NCBI GenBank assembly: GCA_019637755.1
Contig: JAHBVC010000001.1
Span: 1,206,480-1,270,479 of the forward strand
Direction of reading: 5' to 3'
Source of the DNA: Anaerolineales bacterium
GTDB lineage: Bacteria > Chloroflexota > Anaerolineae > Anaerolineales > UBA11579
DNA length: 64,000 nucleotides
The notes beneath the pieces were generated by a model. That model had not been told where the DNA came from and ran no database searches. It saw only the letters and a program-made list of their open reading frames with translations. The number at the start of each line of letters is the position of its first letter. Positions within the stretch are counted from its first letter, which is position 1. A program made the position numbers and the translations under genes. Below are positions 49,974 through 60,536 of this stretch, in pieces.

Positions 49974-50903
49974 CTACAGGCTGGCCAGGCGGCCGGCCAA
50001 GGCACGCACCGTCTGGCGGTGGCCGTTATCTAACTCAGCATGCAAGCGTGCCACGCCTTCGGCCACGCTGGGCAGGCGGCGGCCGAGCGCTTGGCTCAGC
50101 CGACTCACATTCAGGCGCAGGTCCGCTGAACGCGGCGCGCTAGCTTCGGCGTGCAGGGGGCGTACCAGCGCTTCGTCAAAGCCAAACTGCCGCGCAATCA
50201 TCACGCCAAAGTCATACTTGCTCAGGCTGTCGCGGCTGCCGGCGTTGTATATGCCGTGCGCATTGGCAGACAACAGCTCCAGAATAATCTCTGACAAGAA
50301 ACCCACATGCAGCGGAGTGAAGAGACGGTCAGTAAAGCCGTTGACCGCTTCACCCGCGGCGAGCTTGTTGTAAAAGAACTCGGCCAGGCTGTGAGCGCCG
50401 TTGGGGCTCCAGCCGAACAGGTTGGGCCGCAAAATCAGCCACTGCGGATGGGCCGCCTTCACTGCCAACTCCGCCATGCGCTTGGTCTTGGCGTACACGC
50501 TCAGCGGGTTAGGCGCATCGGTCTCTTTGTAGGGTGCCTGGCTGCCGTCAAACACCGCATCCGTGGAAATGTGTACGAAGCGCAGGTTACGGCGCGCCGT
50601 TTCGCGCGCCAGCTCGCCGGGCAGCTCCGTGTTGAGCTTGTGAGCCAACGCTGGCTGGCGTTCGCACGCGTCAATATCGGCCAGGGCGGCGCAGTGCACC
50701 ACCCAATCTGGCTGGGCCTCATCCAGCACGCGTGCCACCGCGCCCGCTGCAAGCAAATCCGCTTGTAGCGTCGCAAAGGGCGCCTGGGCCAGCGGATGCT
50801 GGTTGCTCACGCCCACCACGGTGTAGTGGGCAGCAGCTAGCAGAGCCAGGTTGCTGCCCAGCAGGCCGCTGGCGCCTGTCACCAGGAGGCGCGGTTGGCT
50901 CAC
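49974..50903 (-). CDS. RmlD/CapF-like NAD-dependent sugar reductase
   Basis: A 309-residue extended SDR of the dTDP-4-dehydrorhamnose reductase type: 'LLVTGASGLLGSNLALLAAA', 'HCAALADIDACERQP', 'FVHISTDAVFDG' and YxxxK 'YAKTK'. It could reduce the 4-keto sugar made by the PseB-like enzyme, with which it is coupled by ATGA. No rmlA/B/C genes are present, so rhamnose synthesis is unlikely. Confidence 0.86.
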   Translation of the reverse strand: MSQPRLLVTGASGLLGSNLALLAAAHYTVVGVSNQHPLAQAPFATLQADLLAAGAVARVLDEAQPDWVVHCAALADIDACERQPALAHKLNTELPGELARETARRNLRFVHISTDAVFDGSQAPYKETDAPNPLSVYAKTKRMAELAVKAAHPQWLILRPNLFGWSPNGAHSLAEFFYNKLAAGEAVNGFTDRLFTPLHVGFLSEIILELLSANAHGIYNAGSRDSLSKYDFGVMIARQFGFDEALVRPLHAEASAPRSADLRLNVSRLSQALGRRLPSVAEGVARLHAELDNGHRQTVRALAGRLASL

Positions 50904-51907
50904 GCCAGCTTGCCTGCTTTCATATCCGCCTCAATCGGCGCAATGATGTCACGGATCTCAGCCGGGCTGAGCATTTGCTCGTTCTCATTGCTGACGTAAT
51001 GGAAGCCCTCGGGAAGCGCTTTGCCCTTATCAGCCCAGGTGTGTACAAAGAACGGGCCCTGGGCCGGCTGGATGACGTACATGCTCTCCAGCTCTACCGC
51101 GGAGCGCGCTTCATCTTCGGAGATCAGCACTTCGTGCAGCTTCTCACCGGGGCGGATGCCTACGACTTCGATCTCGGCCTCCGGGGCAATCGCCTGGGCC
51201 AAGTCTGTGATGGTGGTGCTGGGCAGCTTGGGCACAAACACTTCGCCGCCATGCATGATCTCAATGCAATTCAGTACAAAATCAACGCCCTGTTCAAGTG
51301 AGAGCCAGAAGCGCGTCATACGCTCATCGGTGATGGTGAACTTGCCCGCCTCACGCTGGCGCAGGAAGATGGGCACCACGCTGCCGCGGCTGCCGACCAC
51401 GTTGCCGTAGCGCACGCAGGCGAAGCGCGTCGGGCGGTCACCGGAGTAGGCGTTGCTTTGCACGGTGAGCTTCTCGGCGGCCAGCTTGGTGGCGCCATAG
51501 AGGTTGGCCGGGCTGACGGCTTTGTCTGTGCTGAGCGCCAAGACTTTCTCTACGTTGTTCTCCAGCGCGGCTTCAATCACATTGGCCGTGCCGAGGATGT
51601 TGGTCTTGATGGCTTCCATCGGGTTGTACTCACACGCTGGCACCTGCTTGAGCGCGGCAGCGTGGATGACGATGTTGACGCCATCCATGGCGCGCTTGAG
51701 ACGCTGCTCATCACGAATATCGCCAATGAAATAGCGCAAGTTCTCCTGATTGAAGCCCGCCTCGCGCATTTCGTGCTGCTTAAGCTCATCACGGCTGAAG
51801 ACAATGATCTTCTCCGGCTGGTATTTCTCTTGAAGAATGCGAATGCAAGCCTTACCGAAGGAGCCCGTGCCGCCAGTGATGAGGATGGTTTGATTTTTCC
51901 AATTCAT
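50900..51907 (-). CDS. pseB: UDP-N-acetylglucosamine 4,6-dehydratase (inverting), PseB/FlaA1-like
   Basis: A 335-residue protein: 'ILITGGTGSFGKACIRILQE' (about 8-27), 'FSRDELKQHEMREAG', 'GDIRDEQRLKRAMDGVNIVI', 'HAAALKQVPACEYNPMEAIK' and 'SPANLYGATKLAAEKL'. It removes water from UDP-GlcNAc and inverts C5, opening the pseudaminic acid or the L-FucNAc pathway. No PseC aminotransferase follows it; the only one in the window is at 6756. Confidence 0.92.
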   Translation of the reverse strand: MNWKNQTILITGGTGSFGKACIRILQEKYQPEKIIVFSRDELKQHEMREAGFNQENLRYFIGDIRDEQRLKRAMDGVNIVIHAAALKQVPACEYNPMEAIKTNILGTANVIEAALENNVEKVLALSTDKAVSPANLYGATKLAAEKLTVQSNAYSGDRPTRFACVRYGNVVGSRGSVVPIFLRQREAGKFTITDERMTRFWLSLEQGVDFVLNCIEIMHGGEVFVPKLPSTTITDLAQAIAPEAEIEVVGIRPGEKLHEVLISEDEARSAVELESMYVIQPAQGPFFVHTWADKGKALPEGFHYVSNENEQMLSPAEIRDIIAPIEADMKAGKLA

Positions 51908-51919
51908 AGGGTTCTCTCT

Positions 51920-52768
51920 TTACTTACTAAACACAATCAGGGGGTAGCGGCCGTGCTTGCCAAAGAAGCGCGGGAACAATTCTTCCAAACGATACAGCAC
52001 TTTGAGCCAAAAGCGCCCGGCCCACGGCTCACGAATGTAGAAGCGCAAAAAGTGAGTACCCAACGTGCGCCACACGTAAATATCGATGGGGAAGTAACCA
52101 CTCAATGCCTGGCGCAGCTCGCGGTAGCCGCGCTTCTTGACGAAGGTGCCGCGTCCCATGGTCTTCTCCTGCGGCAGATGGTCTTTCTCCGGTGCGGCGC
52201 CGCGCACACGCTTGATGAAATCTGTGAGCTTGACGAAGAACGTGTCCAGCGGGGCATCGCCCCAGCCGTTGACCACGGCGGCGCTGCGGCCCGGCGCCAG
52301 CACGCGGTACAGCTCACGGTAGCCGGTGACCTGCTCACTCTCGGGCACATGGTGGATGGTATGCAGGGACACCACGCCATCAAACACATCGCTGGCAAAC
52401 GGCAAACGGGTCACATCGGAAACGACGAACAAGCCTTTGTCACCAATGCGCTTGCGGGCGGCTTGCAGCGCGGTGATGGAGACATCCGCGCACACGCGCT
52501 TCTGATAGCCGGCCGAATATTCAAGATACTCTGGGTACTGAATTGGGCCAGAGCCAGCATCCAGCAGCAGGCGGCCGCTGGGCGCCAGGTGGCGCTTGAC
52601 GCGTAGGTGGGCGCGGTGAATGTACTCCTGCGAAACCGGGCGCAGGTCTTCGTAGCGCGCGTTTTGGAACAAGCCGTCCGAAATCTCCTGCCAGCCTACG
52701 CGGTCATAAAACTCGCGTACCTGGCGCTTGATCTCGCGCTCATCCAGGTTGGTTTGTGTCCCAGTCAA
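51920..52768 (-). CDS. class I SAM-dependent methyltransferase
   Basis: A 282-residue protein with SAM motif I 'LLLDAGSGPIQYPEYL' (about 72-87), 'VVSDVTRLPFASDVFDGVVS' (about 115-135) and a membrane-proximal hydrophobic C-terminus. It starts with TTG at 52768 inside the end of the upstream GT gene (29-base overlap), with GGGAG at a good distance; no in-frame ATG or GTG lies nearby. It could methylate a sugar, perhaps the chain end recognised by the Wzt cargo domain (inference). Confidence 0.85.
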   Translation of the reverse strand: MTGTQTNLDEREIKRQVREFYDRVGWQEISDGLFQNARYEDLRPVSQEYIHRAHLRVKRHLAPSGRLLLDAGSGPIQYPEYLEYSAGYQKRVCADVSITALQAARKRIGDKGLFVVSDVTRLPFASDVFDGVVSLHTIHHVPESEQVTGYRELYRVLAPGRSAAVVNGWGDAPLDTFFVKLTDFIKRVRGAAPEKDHLPQEKTMGRGTFVKKRGYRELRQALSGYFPIDIYVWRTLGTHFLRFYIREPWAGRFWLKVLYRLEELFPRFFGKHGRYPLIVFSK

Positions 52769-54332
52769 AGGGTTCTCCCATCAAATAGTCAAAGGTGCGT
52801 GCATAGTGGTGCTGGCCTTCAGGGGTAAATAACTGAGCCAGCGGCATCGCCTCCACATCCTTGGCGAAGTGGAGCAAATGCCAAGGGAAGGGCTGCGGAT
52901 AATCGAAAAAGAAGCGGTAGGCATAGTGCCATGCCCGGTCTACCTCGGTTGGCTTGAGCTGCGCGGTGGGCAAATCTGCCAGGCTGCGCTCCAGCATAGC
53001 GAAGTAGTCTTCCCAACTGGCCGGATCTTGCGTAAAGCCCTTGCCGCGGTAGTGTGTGCGGCCAACAACAATCACAGGGCGGCCGCTCATCGCCATCTCT
53101 AGCCCAACCGTGGTGGTGTAGACCAAGCCCAGTTGGGCCGCCTCGACCAAGTCATAGGTATTGACCGGGTCACCTGCGGCCACCAAGTGAATGTTCTGAG
53201 GCAGCTCAGGCATGGCCTGCTTGACCAGATCGGCCACCGAGGGACCATCCAGGTTGCGCTCGCCGGGGTGTACACGCAGCACCAGCTGCACATCTTTGCG
53301 TTCGGCAAAATAGGCCAGCGTGCGGCGCAGCCAGGTGCTCATATCGCCGCTGAAGGTGCTGCGGCCGAGGGTCAGGCTGTCGCCGATGACGTTGGCGGCC
53401 AGCAGTATCACCGGACGCGCATCCAAGCCCAGTTTGGCGCGCACCTGCGCCGCACCTTCGGTGGGCGCGTCTTGCCACTTGCGGTAGAAGTGGCGGAAGA
53501 GCCCGGCGGCCTGGCGCGTGGCGAACAGCTCTTGTACTTCAGCACGCTGTGCATCGGTAAAGGGTTCGCTGCGGCGGGCGGCCCACAGGCTGTCAGTCTC
53601 CTGCAACATGACGGATTGGTTGTGCGCCAGCCAGATGCGACCGCGCTGCTCACCAAATTCGTAGCTCACCACGGGAATGTTGAGGTGACGGGCGGTGTGC
53701 AGAATGGCACCAAATTCAAGAATGAGGCCGTTGGGCAAAATCACCACATCCGGCTGCTCACGCTGCATCCAAGCCAACGCAGCCGAGGCGGCGGCGCGGT
53801 TGGATTGCAGACGTAACTTGAAGAGTTGGCTGCTCTTATCTACTTCTTCCACTTGCTGGGTGTACTGCACATCCATAACGGAAACCTGCTCCACCGCGGC
53901 CTCTAGGGCACTGGGCAACGCGGCTCCCGCTGCATTCAAGAAGGGCTCAACAGGCAGCACAGCTTGCATGGGTGCAAACACGCTGCGCGCATAGGCATCA
54001 CGGCGGCGTAGGTCAAAACGCGGCACATCCGCCTTCCATGTGGCGTGCGGCAAATAGGCGAGGGTGACATCATGCCCCAGGCCGCGCAGCGCCAGCGAAA
54101 GCAGGCTGGCGTGGTGAATCCAGTAGTGCAGCGTGGCAAACACCAGCGCCTTGCGGCCAGTCTGCGTTTTCAGCGGAGAGTTTTGTACGGCACCTATCCA
54201 GCCGGGCAGTTGGGCGCGCAGCTCTTCGAGCTTGAAGCCGTCAATCGGCGCGTCACCGCCGCGCAGCGCCCAGGCGAGCTCTGCAGTGGCTGGCACGTGC
54301 CCCAAGAGATCCTTGAGACGGCTGGCGGCCAT
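52740..54332 (-). CDS. capsule-polysaccharide-type (GT-B) glycosyltransferase
   Basis: A 530-residue protein with 'KALVFATLHYWIHHASLLSL' (about 60-80), 'LPNGLILEFGAILHTARHL', 'LRVHPGERNLDGPSVADL' and 'LGLVYTTTVGLEMAMSGRPV' (about 400-425). This is the same superfamily as the proteins at 37259 and 43766. The start at 54332 follows the wzt stop by one base; a longer frame would lie in wzt. Confidence 0.75.
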   Translation of the reverse strand: MAASRLKDLLGHVPATAELAWALRGGDAPIDGFKLEELRAQLPGWIGAVQNSPLKTQTGRKALVFATLHYWIHHASLLSLALRGLGHDVTLAYLPHATWKADVPRFDLRRRDAYARSVFAPMQAVLPVEPFLNAAGAALPSALEAAVEQVSVMDVQYTQQVEEVDKSSQLFKLRLQSNRAAASAALAWMQREQPDVVILPNGLILEFGAILHTARHLNIPVVSYEFGEQRGRIWLAHNQSVMLQETDSLWAARRSEPFTDAQRAEVQELFATRQAAGLFRHFYRKWQDAPTEGAAQVRAKLGLDARPVILLAANVIGDSLTLGRSTFSGDMSTWLRRTLAYFAERKDVQLVLRVHPGERNLDGPSVADLVKQAMPELPQNIHLVAAGDPVNTYDLVEAAQLGLVYTTTVGLEMAMSGRPVIVVGRTHYRGKGFTQDPASWEDYFAMLERSLADLPTAQLKPTEVDRAWHYAYRFFFDYPQPFPWHLLHFAKDVEAMPLAQLFTPEGQHHYARTFDYLMGEPFDWDTNQPG

Positions 54333-54333
54333 G

Positions 54334-55611
<1,278 letters not shown>

Positions 55612-56469
55612 CTAGACCACATCCGCAAAGGTGCGTTCCATGCTGCGGAAATACATCAGGCCGCTCACCAGCATGACGGAGGCAGAGGCCAGCGAGACCC
55701 ACAGCATGTTCTCGGAATACACAGGCACACCCAACAGCGCCTGGCGGAAACCTTCCACCACGCCCACGAGCGGGTTGAGCGCATACAGCCACTGCCACTG
55801 TTCGGGCAGGCGCTCAAAAATGCTGGAGGCTTCGTAAGCGATAGGGCTGGCCAACATCCAGAATTGCGTCAAGAAAGGGATGATGTATTTGACATCACGA
55901 TAGTGCACATTCAACGCCGCCAGCCACAGGCCTACGCCCAGCGCGGTCAGCAGCGTAATCAGCACATACACCGGCAGCAGAAGCAAGTTGGCCGGTGCAA
56001 ACTTGTAATAGATCATCATGCCGGCCAGGATCAGGAAGGCCACGGCGAAATCGAGCACACCGCTGAGCACGTTGGCCAGCGGCACGATGATGCGCGGAAA
56101 GTAGACCTTGGTGATCATGTTGCGGTTGGCCACCAGCGAACGGCTGGCATCGCTGACCGCATTGGAGAAAAGGTTCCAGGGCAGCAGCGCCGCAAAAGTG
56201 AACAGCGGGCGCGGCACACCGCCGGTGGGCAGGCCAGCCACCTCGCCGAAGAGCAGGTTGAGCAGCAGCATCTGCAGCAGGGGCTGCAAGATGGCCCAGG
56301 CGCCGCCCAGCAGGGTCTGCTTGTAGCGCACAAGGATGTCTCGCCAGGTGAGGAAGACGATCAGCTCACGGAAGCTCCACAGCTCGCGGAAGTTCAGCCC
56401 CACCATGCCGCGTTGTGGGCGGATGAGCACCTTGGTGCTCGGCGCGCTTTTGGTTACGACGCTGCTCAT
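55612..56469 (-). CDS. wzm: Wzm-type ABC exporter permease
   Basis: A 285-residue ABC-2 permease with six membrane helices: '[20 protein letters not shown]' (amphipathic interface helix, about 33-52), '[20 protein letters not shown]', '[20 protein letters not shown]' and '[17 protein letters not shown]' (ABC-2 signature). Translocates the lipid-linked glycan with Wzt. ATGA overlap with the upstream epimerase gene. Confidence 0.93.
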   Translation of the reverse strand: MSSVVTKSAPSTKVLIRPQRGMVGLNFRELWSFRELIVFLTWRDILVRYKQTLLGGAWAILQPLLQMLLLNLLFGEVAGLPTGGVPRPLFTFAALLPWNLFSNAVSDASRSLVANRNMITKVYFPRIIVPLANVLSGVLDFAVAFLILAGMMIYYKFAPANLLLLPVYVLITLLTALGVGLWLAALNVHYRDVKYIIPFLTQFWMLASPIAYEASSIFERLPEQWQWLYALNPLVGVVEGFRQALLGVPVYSENMLWVSLASASVMLVSGLMYFRSMERTFADVV

Positions 56470-57425
56470 TTAATCAGCTCAGCACGATGCTGCAAGTACC
56501 AGTCAATCGTCTTGCGCAACCCTTCTTCAAAGTTCACACGCGCCCGGAAGCCAAACAGCTCCTCGGCGCGGCTGACATCCAGCAGGCGGCGCGGCTGGCC
56601 GTTGGGATAGGCCTCGTTCCATACCAGCTCGCCCTCGAACCCGACCAGGCGGCTAATGAGCTCAGCCAGATTCTTGATGCTGATCTCGTAACCAGAGCCC
56701 AGGTTGACCGGCTCATCGCCATCGTAGCGCTCGGCGGCCAGCACAATGCCTTCGGCGGCATCTTCAACATAGAGGAATTCGCGCGTGGGCGAGCCATCGC
56801 CCCACAGCTCCACCTGCGTATCGCCATTCTCCTTGGCCTCCACAAATTTGCGGATGAGGGCGGGGATGACGTGCGAGGACGCCGGGTCAAAATTGTCCTT
56901 AGGGCCATATAGGTTCACTGGCAGCAAATAGATGGCATTGAAATCATGTTGTTGGCGGTAGGCCTGCGCCTGCACCAGCAGCATCTTCTTGGCCAAGCCA
57001 TAGGGCGCATTGGTCTCCTCAGGATAGCCATCCCACAGCTCATCCTCGCGGAAGGGCGTATGGGCAAACTTGGGATAGGCGCATACCGTACCCAGCGCCA
57101 CAAACTTATCCACGCCCTGCTCCCAGGCCTGGTGCATGAGGGGGATGCCCATCATGATGTTCTTGTAAAACAGGTCAGCCGGCTTCTCACGGTTGAGACC
57201 AATACCGCCGGCCAATGCGGCGATGTGAATGAGCACATCCGGCTTGGCATCCTGCAGCAAGCGCGTGATCTGCTCCGGCTGTACCAGGTCATAGTCTTTG
57301 CTGCGCGGGATAAAAATATCGGTAGCGCCGCGTTGGCGCAACGTCTCCACCACAAAGGAACCGAGGAAGCCGCCGCCACCGGTGACGGTTACCCGTTTGC
57401 CAGCCCAAAAGTTCGTTTCAGTCAT
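56466..57425 (-). CDS. GDP-L-fucose synthase-like NAD-dependent epimerase/reductase
   Basis: A 319-residue extended SDR: '[20 protein letters not shown]', '[20 protein letters not shown]', '[20 protein letters not shown]', YxxxK 'YGLAKK' and '[19 protein letters not shown]'. It follows the Fcl (GMER) pattern, but no GDP-mannose 4,6-dehydratase gene is next to it, so the substrate is open. AAGG precedes the ATG at 57425; an in-frame GTG at 57434 is possible. Confidence 0.87.
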   Translation of the reverse strand: MTETNFWAGKRVTVTGGGGFLGSFVVETLRQRGATDIFIPRSKDYDLVQPEQITRLLQDAKPDVLIHIAALAGGIGLNREKPADLFYKNIMMGIPLMHQAWEQGVDKFVALGTVCAYPKFAHTPFREDELWDGYPEETNAPYGLAKKMLLVQAQAYRQQHDFNAIYLLPVNLYGPKDNFDPASSHVIPALIRKFVEAKENGDTQVELWGDGSPTREFLYVEDAAEGIVLAAERYDGDEPVNLGSGYEISIKNLAELISRLVGFEGELVWNEAYPNGQPRRLLDVSRAEELFGFRARVNFEEGLRKTIDWYLQHRAELIK

Positions 57426-57436
57426 TCGTTTCACCT

Positions 57437-58441
57437 TTACTGCACAATGAACTGCGCGTTGCGAAAGCGTGGGTTGTGCGGATCGCGGATCAAGCCTTCC
57501 TGCAAGGCGCGCAGCAACTCGCGGATGCCATCATCCACCGTAAACCGCGTTCGGAAGCCCAGCACGCGGCGTACTTTTTCAAAAGAGACACTGATGTCAC
57601 GCATGTCTCCGCCAAAGGTCAGGTCTTTGTAATTCACTATGATCTCGGGCAGGCGTTTGATGATCAACCCCACAATTTCGTCTTTGCGGTAATTGCCCGA
57701 CTCGTCGCCCAGGTTAAAGATCTCGCCGCGCACCTGATCCTCGGGCGCATCCAGCCCGAGCAAAATGCCCGCCACGATATCGCGCACATGCACAAACGAG
57801 CGCGAGTAGCCGCGCTGGTAGATCAGCAGCTCGCGCTTGGTGAACGCCTCGAGCACAAACTGGTTGACGATCAAATCAAAACGCGTGCGTGGCGAAATGC
57901 CAAACAAGGTCGCAAAGCGGAAGATCACCGGCGTACAGGCGGACTCTTTTTGCGCCAGCAAGTATTCCTCAGCGGCAATCTTGGTTTCGGCATACAAAGA
58001 CTGCGGGTGCAGTGGCGATTGCTCGGTCACCAACTCGCCGTCTTTCGATTGGCCATAATTGCTATAGGTGGAAGAGAAGATAAAGCGCTTGGCGCCCATC
58101 TCGGCCGCCTGTTCAAAGACGCGCTGGGTGGTGTCTACGTTGTAGTGCCAGGCCACGGATTTGCCCACCGCCTGGCACGCCGGAAAGCCGACGATGCCCG
58201 CCAGGTGCACGATGGCATCCGGCTGGGCGCCGGTGCGCAGCAACTGGCGAAAGTTCTGCGCATCGCCCACATCCGCCTTGATAAATTTGAAATTGGGATG
58301 GGCCAGGTATGCCACCAGCGAATCGCCGCCAAACAGCAGCTTATCCATCACGGTGACCTGCTCGCCGCGCTGCAGCAATTCGCCCACCAGCAGCGAGCCG
58401 ATGTAGCCCGCCCCACCTGTTACAACGATATGGCGGCTCAC
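57437..58441 (-). CDS. NAD-dependent nucleotide-sugar epimerase/dehydratase
   Basis: A 334-residue extended SDR: '[20 protein letters not shown]', '[20 protein letters not shown]', '[15 protein letters not shown]', YxxxK 'YAETK' and '[20 protein letters not shown]'. GTG start at 58441 overlapping the regulator stop (GTGA). First biosynthetic gene of the glycan operon. It could make a nucleotide-sugar epimer or reduced sugar; not further assignable. Confidence 0.86.
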   Translation of the reverse strand: MSRHIVVTGGAGYIGSLLVGELLQRGEQVTVMDKLLFGGDSLVAYLAHPNFKFIKADVGDAQNFRQLLRTGAQPDAIVHLAGIVGFPACQAVGKSVAWHYNVDTTQRVFEQAAEMGAKRFIFSSTYSNYGQSKDGELVTEQSPLHPQSLYAETKIAAEEYLLAQKESACTPVIFRFATLFGISPRTRFDLIVNQFVLEAFTKRELLIYQRGYSRSFVHVRDIVAGILLGLDAPEDQVRGEIFNLGDESGNYRKDEIVGLIIKRLPEIIVNYKDLTFGGDMRDISVSFEKVRRVLGFRTRFTVDDGIRELLRALQEGLIRDPHNPRFRNAQFIVQ

Positions 58442-58935
58442 GCGCGCGACTCCTGGTCCATGATCAGATGCACCTTATGCCCGCTGACGCGTAAGATGGC
58501 AGCCACCGGGCGCTCTGACTCAACCGGCATGCCCTGCTCCATACAGGTCAATTTACAGATATCCAAAATATCACTGGGGCTGCCCGGCGCCACTTCCAGC
58601 GCCACGGCTTTCACGCCGGCGGCACGCGCCTCAGCCAGCAGGCTTTGCACGCGGTCACGCGTGCGGCGATACAGCGCCATGGATTGCTCTACATAATCCA
58701 CCGTCAGGCGGGCGCGCAGGCTGAGGCCTTGCGGCGTGATGATGTAGCGCAGCTTACGGCGCTGGGCACGCGTGACCTTGACGTAGCCTTTGGAGATCAG
58801 GCGCTTGAGGTGCCAGTTGACCGTGCCCACGGCCACGCCCAACTGACCGGCCAGAGACGCCTGGGTGACATCCGGATCAGTTTCGATGTGCTCGAGCAGG
58901 AGGAGATCCCGTGCGGGATCGGCTTGTTGTTCCAT
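58438..58935 (-). CDS. MarR/EPS-type winged-helix regulator of the glycan operon
   Basis: A 165-residue protein. The winged helix (about 8-75, 'DVTQASLAGQLGVAVGTVNW' plus 'HLKRLISKGYVKV') closely resembles the MarR-like regulators found at the head of exopolysaccharide loci. A helical linker (about 75-107) leads to a C-terminal part (108-165) with Cys127 and Cys131 ('DICKLTC'), a possible redox or metal site. First gene of the operon; its promoter overlaps a perfect inverted repeat, so autoregulation is likely. No Shine-Dalgarno is obvious. Confidence 0.85.
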   Translation of the reverse strand: MEQQADPARDLLLLEHIETDPDVTQASLAGQLGVAVGTVNWHLKRLISKGYVKVTRAQRRKLRYIITPQGLSLRARLTVDYVEQSMALYRRTRDRVQSLLAEARAAGVKAVALEVAPGSPSDILDICKLTCMEQGMPVESERPVAAILRVSGHKVHLIMDQESRA

Positions 58936-58950
58936 AGGATGGGTGGCTAA

Positions 58951-58967
58951 AATTCAGCCGCTGAATT
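58951..58967. promoter_or_regulatory. candidate operator: perfect 17-bp inverted repeat
   Basis: AATTCAG-CCG-CTGAATT is an exact 7-bp inverted repeat with a 3-bp centre. It covers the downstream part of the -10 box and the predicted transcription start of the regulator gene, an ideal position for repression. Confidence 0.7.
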
Positions 58968-58992
58968 ATAACGTTGCGAGGGCAAAGGTCAA
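58965..58992 (-). promoter_or_regulatory. promoter of the 36-gene glycan operon
   Basis: TTGACC (minus strand, 58992-58987), 16-base spacer, TATAAT (58970-58965); predicted +1 near 58958, 22 bases before the regulator ATG. The -35 box overlaps the stop of the preceding membrane GT gene. Confidence 0.82.
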
Positions 58993-60533
58993 GTGCGCAG
59001 GCTATCCCACAGCATATACAAGGCACAGCTAGCCAGACCCACCCCCACCACCTGCTGCAGATCCACCAGCGGCCACCATTCCAAGCCCACATAGCGGCGC
59101 AAATACCACGGTACGAACCAGGCACACAAGATCAGCGCCGAAACCAGGCTGCGCCGCAGCCACGGGTCTTCGGTTTCACGCTGCTGCACCCAGGCCCAGG
59201 CAGCCAGCATGACCTGCACGCCAGCAAAGGCGCTGCGATAGCGCGGGCTATCCCACAGATCGCCGCCGCCGCGATAGGAGGCCACCAGGCTCACCGCCCA
59301 CTGGCCCCACATCCACACCCCCGGCAGCCACAGGGCGGCGCGGCTGCGCAGAATGAGGTAGCTGGCATACACCAGTAGGGCCAACACTACCGTCCAGCCC
59401 AGCGCGCGCCACACGCCGATCGCGGTCCACACCAGCGGGCCGCCGGCAAACAAAGCCGCCGGCAACAGCGGCCGCACCAGCCCATAACCCACCAGGAAGG
59501 GCACCTGGCTCCACAAGGGCATGCGCTTAAATTGGCGCGCTACCCAGCCGGAGGAGTTTTTGCTAACGTAGGCCTGCCAATCGGCGGATTGCACCAACCA
59601 AGTATCCGCCGCGCCGCGCACAAAAATAACATACGCCAGCCCCGCCAGCGCCAGCACCCCCAGCGCGATCCACACCCGGCGTTGGCGCAACACAGCCCAA
59701 TCCGTCAACGCCAGCCAGGTAAGCACGGCGAACAATAGCAAGGAGGACATGAACGGCCAGGAGAGGAACGCCGCCACGCCAAAACTAGCCAGTACCAACC
59801 CGCGGCCCGCCGGCCGCGGCCCATGCACCCACTGTTGCACGCCCAACAGCACCATCGGCAGCAAACACACCGTGAAGGCCTCGCGCATTTGTGAAGAGCC
59901 CAATAAGGCTGCCTCGGGATACAGCGCCAGACCCCATGCAGCCAGCCAGGCCACCTTGGGCCCGAAGGCACGCTTGGCCGCCGCCCAGGTGAAGGCCACC
60001 GCCAGGCCTGAGGCCAAGGCGGCCGGCAGCAGGGTCAGGATGGGCATATGGCTGGGGGCGAGCAGATAGCGATAGATCGCCGCGCTCAGAAACAGCAGGC
60101 CACCATATTGATCAGTGCTGCTGTAGCCGGCAAAAGCCTGCCACAGCGGCTCCCCCGCTTGGGCAAACTGCCAGGCCGCCGTATCGCGGTTGAAAGCATC
60201 TTGCATCACGTAGCCCGCCGCCTGCACGTCTGTCGGGTAACCCCAGGCCGGCAGCCCCAACAGCCAGACAAGGCTAAGCGCCACGCGCAAGCTAATCGCG
60301 CCCAGTACCAACCAGACCAACCACCGCGGCGCGTTCTCGGCCTGCAGTACGCGCCACGTCAGCCAGGCCACACCGGCCAGCAGCGCCAGCAAGCCAGCTA
60401 CGGACCACCAGCCCGCGACCGAGCGAAAGTGATTGGAGATCCAAGCCAGCAGGAAGGAAAAGGCCAGCAGGTTCAAGCTCCACACGGCAAAGGATCGAGG
60501 GTGGACAGTGGTTTGGGTTTGCTTCTTGGTCAT
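58989..60533 (-). CDS. multi-span GT-C-like membrane glycosyltransferase
   Basis: A 514-residue protein with about 11-12 membrane helices. An early external loop carries 'WGYPTDVQAAGYVMQDAFNR' (about 95-115), the position where GT-C enzymes (ArnT/PMT type) have their acidic catalytic residue, and 'YSSTDQYGGLLFLSAAIYR' follows. It probably transfers a sugar from a polyprenyl-phosphate donor at the outer face. Three bases separate it from the upstream membrane protein gene. Confidence 0.72.
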   Translation of the reverse strand: MTKKQTQTTVHPRSFAVWSLNLLAFSFLLAWISNHFRSVAGWWSVAGLLALLAGVAWLTWRVLQAENAPRWLVWLVLGAISLRVALSLVWLLGLPAWGYPTDVQAAGYVMQDAFNRDTAAWQFAQAGEPLWQAFAGYSSTDQYGGLLFLSAAIYRYLLAPSHMPILTLLPAALASGLAVAFTWAAAKRAFGPKVAWLAAWGLALYPEAALLGSSQMREAFTVCLLPMVLLGVQQWVHGPRPAGRGLVLASFGVAAFLSWPFMSSLLLFAVLTWLALTDWAVLRQRRVWIALGVLALAGLAYVIFVRGAADTWLVQSADWQAYVSKNSSGWVARQFKRMPLWSQVPFLVGYGLVRPLLPAALFAGGPLVWTAIGVWRALGWTVVLALLVYASYLILRSRAALWLPGVWMWGQWAVSLVASYRGGGDLWDSPRYRSAFAGVQVMLAAWAWVQQRETEDPWLRRSLVSALILCAWFVPWYLRRYVGLEWWPLVDLQQVVGVGLASCALYMLWDSLRT

Positions 60534-60536
60534 ACC

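Noticed and set aside
49974-50903. dTDP-rhamnose pathway (rmlD)
   Set aside because: No rmlA, rmlB or rmlC partners are present; coupling to pseB suggests another 4-keto sugar.
51458-52606. Long plus-strand open frame (382 codons)
   Set aside because: Antisense of pseB and the methyltransferase; high-GC shadow frame.
57476-58696. Long plus-strand open frame (406 codons)
   Set aside because: Antisense of the epimerase and regulator genes, which have clear motifs and coupled starts.
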